Source: Branchinecta lynchi (lineage: Eukaryota > Arthropoda > Branchiopoda > Anostraca > Branchinectidae). Taken from it: a stretch of 64,000 nt of DNA. The notes under the pieces were generated by a model. That model saw nothing but the letters and a program-made list of their open reading frames with translations, was not told the origin of the DNA and made no database searches. Shown piece by piece: positions 32,861-43,500 of this stretch (positions are counted from its first letter, which is position 1; each line of letters starts with the position of its first letter). The stretch lies in assembly GCA_023053575.1 (NCBI GenBank), contig JAKZAP010000004.1, positions 19,603,624-19,667,623 of the forward strand, given 5' to 3'. A program made the translations under genes and the position numbers.

Positions 32861-33059
32861 TTAAAATTATTAGTCGACTGTCATATGAACCTAAACAAAG
32901 AAAACATTTCACCCCTTAATTTATCATCTTTTCACCCTTTCTAGCAGCCCATCGGGTGATTTTAACCAGAGCTGGTAGACTCGGACTCGGGACTCGTCTC
33001 GAGACGCCTTTTTCAAGGAATCGGACTCGTCTTTCACGCAGCTGTCCGTCCGCCAGAGC

Positions 33060-36000
33060 TGTGGACTCGGACTCTGGAGGGACCGACTAAAAGCAGGAAA
33101 CGAAAGGCAAGAGAAAAGCAGGCAAAGATACTAAAACCAGGAAGGGCAAACTAAAACGGGGAAAGAATTACCAGAAATCGAGGATTCTAAAACCGGCAAG
33201 CCTTTCCTCTGTTTAGTATTCAACGAAGGGTCGGCAACTTACATTTGAAAAGTTCACCTTTTCCTCCTTTTAGTATTCGAAAAACTGGCAAGCTGCTCCG
33301 TGCTTTTCCTCTGTTTAGTATCCCGTGAGGGGTCGGCAACTTACATTTGTAACCTTTTGCTAATTTTAGTACCCTGTCGGTAGGCGACTAAAATCACCAG
33401 AGTCCAGCGAGGGGTCGGCAACTAAGATGTTTCAAGTCCACCAATTCTTTTCTGGTTTTAGTAACTTGTCACGGATAGTACCTTAGAGAACTAAAACGAG
33501 GAAAGAAATTGGGAATTCTAAACTGTTCTTCTTTGAGGGGTCGGCAACTATCAAAATTCATAGTTCACCGTTTCCTTCCTCGTTTTAGTAGCTCTAAGGG
33601 GTCGGCAATTAAGATCTTTAAAGTCCACCGTTTCTTTCTTTTGTTTTAGAAACTTGTCACGGATAGTACTCGGTAGGCGACTAAAATCATCCCAGTCCAG
33701 CGAGGAGTCGGCAACTAAGATGTTTCAAATCCACCATTTCTTTCCTGGTTTTAGGAATTTGTCACGGATTAGAGTACTAAAACAGGAGAAAAATTGGTCA
33801 TTCTGAATTATTCTTCTTTGAGGGGTCGGCACCTGTCAAAATCCAAAGTTAACCGTTCCCCAGGGGCGGTTCGAAAGGGGGTTTAGGGGGGGGGGGGGAC
33901 TCACACCCCATGCTCCAGAGTATCTACTCTCAATCGTATGTTTCGAGCGTCAGTATGACAGCCGTATCTTTTGAGCTTCAGAATGACATGCAGGCAGTTA
34001 GCAAACGTGAATTTCTCCCACAAATCACATTTTTTAGCCACGAACAAATTTCTATACGTATGCAGTTAATCTTGTTCTAAAACTTTTACAGATTACATTA
34101 AAGAAAAGTCTGCTAGTTTATGCGCCAGCTGTTTTGGTGCTCCGCGTATTTTGGTACAGCAGAAGTATGCCTATTTGAACACTCCTCTTAACTTTCGCCA
34201 GTTTTCAGATTCACAGTTGTGTTTTCTGAGTTTTCAAGAATGAAAGTCGTATGTTTGAGCTTGCCAGAATGACATCTACCACGAATTTGCCTGAAAAGAC
34301 CCGTTTCTTGTCGTACTTTACGAAGAGATTTTCTAGTCGCAAATTAGAGACAGTCGTAAGCTTTGACCTTGCCAGATAAAGGCAGACAAAGTAGTTAGCT
34401 AATCGGGAACTTTGCCTTCGAATGACCTGTTTCTGGTCATATTCTTCCATAGAGATTTTAGAAGTCTGTTTTTAGTTTGTCAGACTCACAGTTTCGTGTT
34501 CTCATTTTGACAGAATCAGTCGTATGGAACTTGCCAGAATGAAATCAACCGCGAATTTTCCCTGAAAATGACCTGTTTCTTGTCGTGTTTTACGAAGAGA
34601 TTTTCTAGTAGTCTATTAGAGACAGTCGTAAGTTTTGAGCTTGCCATATGAGGCAGATATTACGTTACGAATTATCGTGTGCTTTAAGCTTGTTAGAATG
34701 ACAGTCGTATGTTTTCAACTTGCCACAGTGACATAAATGCCATTATGAAGTCGTGATTTTCACTCGGTGGTGCGAAAACAGGCTGATTTTCGAAAATTTC
34801 CGAAAACCTACCTGGTTTTGTAAAAAAAAATCTCCTTATCTTAAAAAGAAACAGGCACAACCGCATGATGATTGCACTATTTTTTTTGTAGTCTAAATTC
34901 AAACTGGAAGTACTACCACACCACGTACCAACTTCCGGGAAAATATCCCACTCCGTTTGCCAGTTATCGGGGCACTGACAGATATGTGATATAGTAGGCA
35001 TCTGATTGAATGGCCCGTAATTTAGGTGAGGTGTTAGGCCTTAGATTTCAGCCACTAGAAATGCCAGAAAAAGGTCGGATTACAAAAAAATCGCCTGTGG
35101 CGCTGAGTTAAATTTGTCTTCGGTACATATGGTAAAAGCTGCTGCTTGTGATCTGAGCCACGTTAAAAGCAAGAGTTTGTGTGGGAAGTAGTCGAATATT
35201 ACCGAATAAAGGCCGATTTAAAAATTTTTGACTGCGGCCCTTTCGTAGTCCTACCCTATTTCTATTTAGTTAAAGTGTGCATCATTTATCTGGGGTTTCA
35301 AGCTTGAGATTTGGAGTCTAAGCTACATTAAAAGGTAAGAGATGTAAAGGAGTAGTTGAATTTTGCTCGGATTGAAAAATTTCGCCTGCTGCGCTCACTT
35401 TAGTTTGTCTTGAGTAGATATGTCAGAAGCTGGTACCTAAGCTTGTCTGCTCTCCAGAGAAATTTCATATGAATGGCATCTGCTGATTCCTGTTACTTAT
35501 TGTTTATTATTTATTACTGCAATGGCATTTTCCGTAACGTTTTAGAACTTATAACGTTAATATTTCTTGAGCCTGCTGGTGCTGTGTTTTAGCCAGTCGT
35601 ATATTTTGAAGTCCTCACCCACCCCATGCCCAAGCCCGTCGAACCGCCCCTGCCGTTCCCTTCCTCGTTTTGGTAGCTTTGAGGGGTCGGCAACTAGAAT
35701 TCTCAGTTAAGTGAGACCAGGAGAGAAATGGCGGACTTGAAATATCTCAATTGCAGACCTCTCGATCGGAAAGAGGCGGAATCCCTCAAAGAAGAAGAGT
35801 TTCCAATTTATTTGCCGATCACAGGACACTAAAGTTAGTTGCCAACCCCTCACTTGACTGAGAATTCTAGTTGCCGACCCCTCAAAGGTACTTTAGTTGG
35901 TTAAGGTATCTTAGCTGCCGACCCCTCCCTTAACTGAGAACTCTACTTGCCGACCCCTCACAGTTACTAAAACGAGGAAGGGAACGGTGAACTATGATTG

Positions 36001-36090
36001 TTGATGGTTGCCGGCCCCTCAAAGAAGAACGATTTAGAATTCCCAATTTCTTTCCTCGTTTTAGTACTCTAAGGTACTATCCGTGACTTG
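33060..36090. mobile_element. Element E copy 2: GGGGTCGGCAACT repeats, split by a hAT insertion
   Basis: Starts GACTAAAAGCAGGAAACGAA like 24650. It contains about eight GGGGTCGGCAACT motifs in plus orientation (33228-33825 and 35683) and five in reverse (35829-36010), plus many TTTCTTTCCTCGTTTTAGTA-type blocks. So the element is one large inverted arrangement. The hAT element at 33861-35652 cuts it; the flanks rejoin cleanly as CCGTTCCCTTCCTCGTTTT. The right end is truncated near 36090. Confidence 0.65.
33861..35652. mobile_element. Non-autonomous hAT element with 8-base target duplication
   Basis: The termini CAGGGGCGGTTCGA and TCGAACCGCCCCTG are perfect inverted repeats of the hAT consensus type. 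Both sides carry CCGTTCCC (33853-33860 and 35653-35660), an exact 8-base duplication as made by hAT transposases. The 1792-base interior has a poly(G) run and two diverged 120-base units (34245 and 34510, with ACGAAGAGATTTTCTAGT). It has no transposase frame. Confidence 0.85.
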
Positions 36091-36892
36091 ATTTCTTACA
36101 TGTATAAAAAAAAACGATTTGCCGACGAGATGCCTTGTCGGACTTTTAACTTGATTTTCAAAATCCCAACTTACCGACGAGCATCAACTTTCGCGATTCG
36201 GCCGACAAAGATTTACAGATTTTTTGTCGTCCTGTGTTCCTCGACATTTGGTGGCGACAAAGTAGTGAGGTTCCCCAGGCTTTGCCCGACGAAAGTACTC
36301 TCTCAGGACCTTTAGGGGGGGGGGGAGAGCCCCACCCCATAGTGACGCTCCTGCCGCCCGATTCATTGCCCTGTGGACGTGGTGCCACTGGTGTAGTGAA
36401 AACTGTATCGTAACTATCAACTTTAGTTCTTGCCGACAGTGACAATTTTTTTTGCATTATCTTCAAAAACAAATCATGGAGTATAATTATTTTATTGAAG
36501 ATGATATTCGAAAGTCGAATAAGTCGGTCAAAGACCTTGGTGCTATTTCCGACACGGAACTGAAATTTGACAAGCATGTTACTGTTTCAAAAAACGCCAA
36601 TTACCGTTTTTGATGATCAGACGACTTTCTCCCAGTCTAACACGCTGAACTTCCTAGCATTGTACTCGACAGTGGTACACAATCAGAACAGACCAAAAAT
36701 AATTCCCTAATACCGGTACTCAACTTGCGATTAGGCGTTTTGAAAAATTTACAGAATCCTCTACTCGGTAGACAATTTGGAAAACTTTGTATGCCCTGAA
36801 CAGACAATCTGGGTCGGGGACCAGAATTCCTGTCCGGATTTTCACCATGGCAATTCTCGAAGTTGAGTTTCTAACTCGTTGATGAGAGTCAT
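36091..36892. other. Intergenic with a hAT-like end and a coding-looking fragment
   Basis: Read in reverse, 36355-36310 starts CAGGAGCGTCACTATGGGGT then GGGGCT and a poly(G) run, like the ends at 30316 and 53870. Just right of it a minus frame reads KVDSYDTVFTTPVAPRPQGN, protein-like but without a good acceptor. I do not assign it to the exchanger gene. Confidence 0.35.
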
Positions 36893-37047
36893 GCCCGTAT
36901 CCAGGAGTTTCTGTCGGGGGAGGGGGGGGGGGGGTGCCTGCGGGTCGGTTAAAAAAGTACCAAAAGTACACAGATCAGAGAGAAAATCCTATAAAAATGA
37001 TTATTTGTGCATTTTTTTTTTTTTGGGGGGGTCCCCCCCCCCCTGGA
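36893..37047. mobile_element. Short TIR element with CCGTATCCAGG ends
   Basis: CCCGTATCCAGGAG at the left and CCCTGGATACGGCC at the right are mirrored. Long G and C runs lie just inside each end (36917-36932, 37025-37045). About 150 bases. Confidence 0.6.
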
Positions 37048-37226
37048 TACGGCCTTGATGAAAGTGCAGAAAATTTTGCCGGTAAAACCTAATCGCCTGG
37101 TCGCAACATTAGTTCACATCCGTACACCCGTCAACACAATCTCCGTATGACTAGGTCTGAAACACCGACAATCAACCTCGGAAGAACAGGAACGTCACCT
37201 AAACGAACCCTCTAAATTAGCCTTAT

Positions 37227-37504
37227 TCCAGTTCAGCGCTCCAAGTGGACTAGTTCTGTTAGTCCCCCATTGTCTCATAATCAACAATTGAGTAGACATA
37301 GTAAAAAGTCGGATCCATAAGATAGTGGGTAACTTTCACTTTCTACTAGTGAGGCATATGCAAAACCTCCATTACCTGGGCAGCAGATTGCAGATTTTCT
37401 ACTCATAAACCTGTGAATCTACTTTACTATGTCTGTCAACAAGTGCTGATGGTGAGGCATAGGGGGATTAACAGGAACTAGTCCGCTTGGAAGCGCTGAA
37501 CTGG
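37227..37504. mobile_element. MITE family A, intact copy
   Basis: CCAGTTCAGCGCTCCAAGTG, then GACTAGTTCTGTTAGTCCCC, is mirrored by the right end GGGGATTAACAGGAACTAGT then CCGCTTGGAAGCGCTGAACTGG. The TIR is about 48 bases with few mismatches. The interior is AT-rich and non-coding. Copies at 7435-8155 and 17170-17402. Confidence 0.75.
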
Positions 37505-39067
37505 AACATGGAAAATTGATTAAAATCCTGTGTAAACCAATCAACAAAGTTTATTGTCGTGACGATTCTGGCTCTCGCTGGGACACGGCGATTCTTCATC
37601 GGCCAGAAGATCAAGAGTATGCGCAGCTTGATAAATGGTCAAGACCAGAGGGAGACATGAAGATCCTGAATAGACGGTACCATAGAGCAAGGAACCAGTA
37701 TAACGTCTAGAACGCGTCGATTCTTATAAGATCTAGGACCGTCAAAGAGAAATTTGCAGTATTTGAAACGGAAGAGTGTTAAAAATCCCCGAGAGATCGC
37801 AAGCAGAGCGAGAGCAAAAGCTATTATAGAAGCTACCAAGGGCTTTTTTGTTTTAATTTCCTCTGTTTTGGAACTAGGTCGGATCCTTAGGGAGCGGGCG
37901 GGGATATGACTCTTCTTTAGTCGTTGGTTGAACGCTTCTGAGTAAGGACTCGCGTTAGTTTGTGGGCAACAAAAACGGATTTATCTTTTGCGTGTTTCCT
38001 TTGCTATGAAGCTGGACATTTTGCTCGGCCAGTGTACGGGCTATACTCTTGATTACTATCTCTCCTTGCCGATGCAAAATCTCCGGCCTCTCCGGGTATC
38101 TAGCTGAAGAAAGGCAGAAGTGGTGTCACAGCTGCTGCCAAAGATCGCAGTGATTGATTGACACAGGATTCGAGTCGTACGGACACGCTGTTTCTTCCTG
38201 AGGATCGCTGGCGTGTTTTGGACTTAGTCATATAGAATATTCGGAGAAACTGACGGTTAAGACCTCGACAGCTGGACGCAGAGATTAAAATGTGAAACTA
38301 TCTTGTGTAACAGTTGACAGATAAATGTTATCTGGTGTAAGATAAAAATCTTCAGTATTATACCCACTGCGGGTCATCCAGCGAGCCGTGTTGATTAGTG
38401 TCAATGAACCAAGGTAGAAATGCTCCGTTGGGTTTCACTTTCTTTTCGGACCGCAGCGGGCTTCCCAGAAAGGGTATAGTTTGTTTGTTTGTTGGAGTTC
38501 ATCGGCACGATTAGGGCAAAGACTATTTACACCTAGGGCGAGGTGTAGATATTCTTTGGATTAGGGTGTAAAGAAGGCCGCAGATGGCTTCACAAAGGGG
38601 TACGCTGTGTTTGTTTGTTTTGAGGTTTATTTGCCTGAGCGAGGGTGCAAGAAGTTCAAACTTTCAAAATTTAGGGATTATAACATTAGAAGGGTTAGAC
38701 TACAGATATTTTTGGTAACACGTTTGGTAAAACGAATATAAGATTTGAAGCCAAGCTTTTTGTGCGAAGCCCGGTCACAATCGGCAAGCGCTTACAAGAT
38801 AATCCTATTTCACGAGTTAAGTACGATTATTTTTGAAAATCGTTCTCGGCTTTTCATTGCAAAAAAAAAAAAATCGACATATCCTATCCCCCTATGGCGA
38901 TATGCGAGGGATAATACAATTTCAGGTATTATAAAACGATACTACAGAATGTGAAAAAACAAATAGGCTAGCCCAAAAAATCTTTTCGTCGCAAAATGTA
39001 ACGCATGTAAGATAACGACAAGTATCAACAAAAGAGCTGAAGTCGTCCAGCATGAGGAAGTTAACAC
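37505..39067. other. Intergenic or exchanger 3' flank with dispersed repeats
   Basis: 38098-38235 is the inverse of 8458-8620. Around 37638-37541 the minus frame HTLDLLADEESPCPSESQNR ends in a TGA at 37543-37541, preceded by a plausible acceptor (CATTTATCAAG). It could be the last exon of the exchanger if the 40427 donor is used, but evidence is thin. Confidence 0.35.
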
Positions 39068-39140
39068 TAAGTAAGTAAGTAAGTAATTTATTTGTAATCC
39101 GCCATTTCGAAAAAGCGGAGTAAATACAAGAAAATAAATG
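39068..39140 (-). repeat. LINE/SINE 3'-end fragment with (TTAC)n tail
   Basis: TAAGTAAGTAAGTAAGTAAT, then TTATTTGTAATCCGCCATTT and CGAAAAAGCGGAG: the cleanest copy of the family at 2640-2730 and 13800-13870. Confidence 0.55.
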
Positions 39141-39774
39141 AAAGACCTAAAGACACAGAAAAAGACACTAATGACGCCACTGCTCGGAAGTTGAAAGTTT
39201 ATATCAGGGAAGCTTATATTCCTTTTTGTCTTTAATTTCTGTATAGCCCAGATTACGACGGGAATCCTAGTAATAGGAAAAACCTCGGAGGAAATTCTGA
39301 CCCAACTTGTTCTTTTTCTATATCTACACAGCCTTTATAAGTTTTATCGGGGGATTTTGTCCTTTCCAAAAATTCCCCTTTACGATCTTACAAAGTAGGC
39401 TCCTTATCTCTGTCCCAACAAAAACAACTGGGTAAAGACATTTATCCGAAGAATTGTCTATTTTCGACCGATTCCGGTGAGTCCAGATGACCTAGCGACA
39501 TCGTAGGAAAACGAAAACTTTTCTATATCTTCTTATAACTGCGATTCGAAACTCCTGACGAATACCCGATAAAGACATAACACAATGCCTACCAAATTTC
39601 CAGTTTTCACCGGACGCCGTCGGTCGTATCAACCAAGCAGCTACATCGATTCAAGATGCCAGCCTAACCCACTATTGATACTGTGAACGCTTGACCGCGC
39701 AATTACAAGACCGGGTTTTGACGGAAGCACCGCTCTTAATTAAAGATAAATTAGGACATGCATCGAAAGTGCTG

Positions 39775-39840
39775 CAGACTGGGAGTGATCTGTGGACCTC
39801 TCGCTTGTCTTGCCAGTTCCTTTACCACTAAACCACGGAG
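39775..39840 (-). repeat. Degraded tRNA-derived sequence
   Basis: On the minus strand CTCCGTGGTTTAGTGGTAAA resembles a D-arm/A-box, and GCGAGAGGTCCACAGATCAC sits where anticodon arm and T-arm would be. The B box is destroyed. Probably an old SINE head. Confidence 0.3.
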
Positions 39841-40020
39841 CTTACTCCTCAGTATCAGAAACTGTACTATAGTGCCGAGCATACCAAAACAATCATTTAA
39901 AGTATGGAAGAAAACACGGACTTGATCCACATCTAAGCAACATATTACGTATACCAAAGCAGAATAACTTTAAAATAAATAAATAAACGAATTCAATATC
40001 CTAGATTTTTCACCGCTTAA

Positions 40021-40200
40021 TTTTAAACCCTCTCTCACCCTCTAATATTTAGGGCTACGGAGCCCACCAACGAACTTGACCTGTACTCTGACCCAAAGGA
40101 TTCTGACACCAAGTTTGAACATCTCAACCACCTTCGAGAGTTAATTTGCTAACAGACTGACAGACGCAAGGACGGATGAACTTTAGTATCCGAAGTCACA
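40021..40200. repeat. Dispersed repeat C, copy 2
   Basis: Inverse of 19700-19917: TATTTAGGGCTACGGAGCCC, ACACCAAGTTTGAACATCTC and CAGACTGACAGACGCAAGGA. Confidence 0.5.
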
Positions 40201-40287
40201 GGTGTCGCGCCACTAACGTTTTGGGACCCCCACAACAGACACCGTGCAACATTTCTGTATTCATCCCCTGGCGTTATTAGGTAGTTA

Positions 40288-40315
40288 CTTTTTTTTTTTT
40301 TTTTTTTTTTTTTAT
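40288..40315. repeat. Poly(T) tract followed by ACAACAACA
   Basis: About 27 T in a row, then GACAACAACAACAACA. On the minus strand this is a GTTGTT run followed by poly(A), reminiscent of a retroelement tail. It lies just downstream of the last recognised exchanger exon. Confidence 0.8.
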
Positions 40316-40394
40316 GACAACAACAACAACATAAAGGCAAAAACAACAGGAAAGAATTAGCTCTCCTGCCGTTGTGAGAATTAGCAAGAATTAC

Positions 40395-40564
40395 CTCTCG
40401 TGTCGTTGCCTCCAGTATGGCCTTACCCGGTCCCGGCGCTTGATCATCAACTGGCTTGTCCGAGACCTCCGAGGCGCGCTGTAGAATTATATGCCGCTTC
40501 TCTCCGGTCGCGGCAATTGGATAAGTAACGGATGTGAAGCCCTGCGGCCACTCTAGCCGTTCTA
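40395..40564 (-). CDS. Nhe: Na+/H+ exchanger tail exon (3' boundary tentative)
   Basis: Acceptor AATATTGTAG, two bases completing a codon, then ERLEWPQGFTSVTYPIAATG, EKRHIILQRASEVSDKPVDD, QAPGPGKAILEATTRE. The start phase matches the 45688 donor. Two donors fit: GAG before GTAATT (end 40395, phase 0) or CCGG before GTAAGG (end 40427, phase 1). Reading on leads into GTTGTT repeats and poly(T), so splicing before them is expected. The following exon was not identified. Confidence 0.6.
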
Positions 40565-43500
40565 CTACAATATTTACAACAACACACAACTCTAAAACTC
40601 CAATCCTCATCTCACTCATACCTTTCATTGTTAGTCCTTCTTTGTCGGGCAGCCATGATTATATTTGCAGCTTTTTAGTACGGTACGTTTCATTGCTCGG
40701 TATTAGTCGGTCCATGGTCACGAATGAGCAAAAAAGTTAAATTCGGGGTATAACTTTCCTCGAACAGGTATGTAATCATATCTTCCGATGACCCACGGTC
40801 AGTTATCTTACGATAACCTTCACACATAAAGTTAGCGGTGGATATGAGTGGATGATATAAAGTCATATGATCCCCCAAACAGGATGATATGAAGTCATAT
40901 CAGCCTCCGTAGAGGATGATATGAAGTCATGTCAACCTCCGTAGAGGATGATATGAAAGCATGTCAACCTCCGCAGAGGATGATATGAAGTCATGTGAGC
41001 CTCATAAAGGATGATGAAGTCATGTCAGCCTCATAAAGGATGATACGAAGTCATATCAGCCTACATAGAGGATGATGAAGTCATATCAGCCTCCGTAGAG
41101 GACGATATGAAGTCATAGAGCCTCAGTAGAGGATGATATGAAGCCATACAGCCTCCAGAGAGGATGATATGAAATCATCATCCCCCCAGAGAGGTGTTGT
41201 GCATGGTTAATTGTTAATGGTTCTGTTCGGAAAGCTATCACAGTTAACACACCTCCATCTCGGTTGATATCGGAATGACCACCTCGATGGCCATTTAAAA
41301 ATATCGATGTCGGAAGTTAACCTTTAATTCCTCGAAGATGTTACTCAAAACAAGCGGGGTCAAGTGTAATAGTTCAGATACAACCCCTGTGCTGTCGTTG
41401 ATCAAACCCATTTGTCCGATTTACTACAACAACTTCCCTCTTCGCCGCTTATTTGATCGTTTCGGGCTCAAGTACCTTTCAAGCCTGATTGCCCTGAGAA
41501 CTTCTGCAAAGGCGACTCGAAAGAACGACCAGTGAAATATAACTTTATTAAAATTCGATTATTAGCCATTATAAAACCTGGAATGATTTCACCAAGAAGA
41601 CAAACCAGGAATTCTGCAGATTTGTGTGTTCGTGTTTGGAATTAAGCGTCTAGTGAGTCAGGCACTAAATCCTTCAATCTGGATCAAAGCTGTCTACATT
41701 TCCAAAAGTGAGATCTATAATAACCGACGGGGAATCCATCTAAACTACTGTGTTGTCTGCGATCATTTCAACAGTCTTGTGGCAGAAACGTCACTGAAAT
41801 CTCTAACTTTGTTGAGTTCCTATGTAAATAAACTCTGAAAAACACCAACATCAACAAACAAAACGGCCCAGGGCATTAACAGTAGTACAGCTGAAATTCC
41901 GTCAAACTCGAATTATTTTTTTTTTTACTTGCGTCAGAAACAAAGGTCGTGGCCCGCATTTTAAGGACTGGAAGAAAATGTTCAATAAAGCCTTACTGCA
42001 TGAAATGCACAAAGGCTGTTACCAGCACCGTTACTAGACAATGCCTGACGAATTACTAGAAGAGGGTCACGATCGGAAACAAAAAGGACAAGAATACTTG
42101 AAACAATAACTTACTTTTCAGCTCAGCTACGCAACACATTTTGACAAAGATCAACGCCCCCACTCCCACCCACCCAAACCTGCCCATAAAAAGACGGTGC
42201 TTTCCGCAAGTGCCATAATAAACATCTGCACCTTCCAGTTCGTGTACTTACCTCTTTATTTTCTGCCCTGGGCCTGGGCAAAGCGGACAAGACACTGACA
42301 ATATTCAAGTACGTTATAAGGCCGCCACGGTCACTCCGCTAACGTGTCTCTTTCCTTCCTCAACAAGTAAGCTAAAATAACATTAAATAAAGACGAATTT
42401 GTTCGATACCACCATCGGTCACAACATCCACTATTTCTTCTGATAAAACTAATGTGCCAGGTTTTCTCAGATACAACTCCACAAATAAACTTTTCTGACT
42501 CCTATTATCACTATGTCTATTGCAAACCTGTCTGAACCAACCGACTCACTGTTGGAACATAGTGCTGCGCTAATTATTCTTTGCTTTTTCATCGATAGCT
42601 GTGCAGCTTTCGCTCTCAGGGATCGTATCGCGTGCTATGGACGAGTCCATGTACTCACTCGGTCGTTTGAACAAACCCATCACGGATGGCTTTGGCTGGT
42701 TTGAAACGAGTCCTCCTGAAAGAGTAAATTCTCAGTAATTGCAGCTTCGAAGGTGGTGATTGCATGTGACATTTTTGTCACTGTTCGTGACATTTACTGG
42801 AAGTAAAAACCAACAGGTATCACGCAAACAACAAATTATCACGCATGTTGGTAATGCAGAAAAGGCAAAGTACACTGTCAGAAGTTTCATAAAAGATAAC
42901 ACAAAGATGAGCGGTTTCAACAGACAATAGTTGCGTTTTAGCAGATACCATAGTAACTGGATCAGCAATTAGTCGTTCTTGCAGTTACCATGGTATCTGA
43001 TATACGGTTGCTCTGCAAAAACGACAATTGCCGGAATTGCGCTTTTCGAAGTCCTATACCAAAAGAAAAACTGATATCCACTCACATCACTAAGCGCCAA
43101 ACTTCTTTCCCACCAATTTGACAAAAACTGATGAAAGTAGGATGACTTTTTCAGACACCACGATCAGTTACCACGGTCTGACCTTGGTATCCGAATATCA
43201 GATACAACGATAAATGGCCAGATACCACGATAACTGCAAAAAGGTTTTTGACCGTGGTATCAGATACCATGGTATCTGTAAAAACGCAACTAATGTGTAA
43301 CGGATAACAGTTGGGATGTTATCTCTTGTGTTTGAAAACGTTATGCATGAAATGTTATGCATAACAAGCTTTGCTTCCTGGTTTTACGGTTATTATGCAT
43401 AACATTTTGAAACACAACATACAACATCCGATGTGTTATCTGTTACGCATTATCTGCTGAAACCGCGCGCCCTTGTGTTATCTGTTATGAAACTTCTGAC

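Noticed and set aside
34693..35001. 102-codon frame as hAT transposase
   Set aside because: No BED, RNase H-like or dimerisation motif; the element is too short for an intact transposase.
36350..36440. Minus frame KVDSYDTVFTTPVAPRPQGN as a further exchanger exon
   Set aside because: The best acceptor lacks a pyrimidine tract, the phase fits only one of two upstream donors, and a hAT-like end abuts it.
37541..37640. HTLDLLADEESPCPSESQNR with TGA as the exchanger's last exon
   Set aside because: Plausible acceptor and phase, but no conserved motif; kept only as a note.
40149..40628. 159-codon minus frame read as a single ORF
   Set aside because: Only 40564-40395 behaves as exon; the rest includes intron sequence, GTTGTT repeats and poly(T).
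40842..41190. CRISPR array
   Set aside because: Units are head-to-tail with no unique spacers: a minisatellite.
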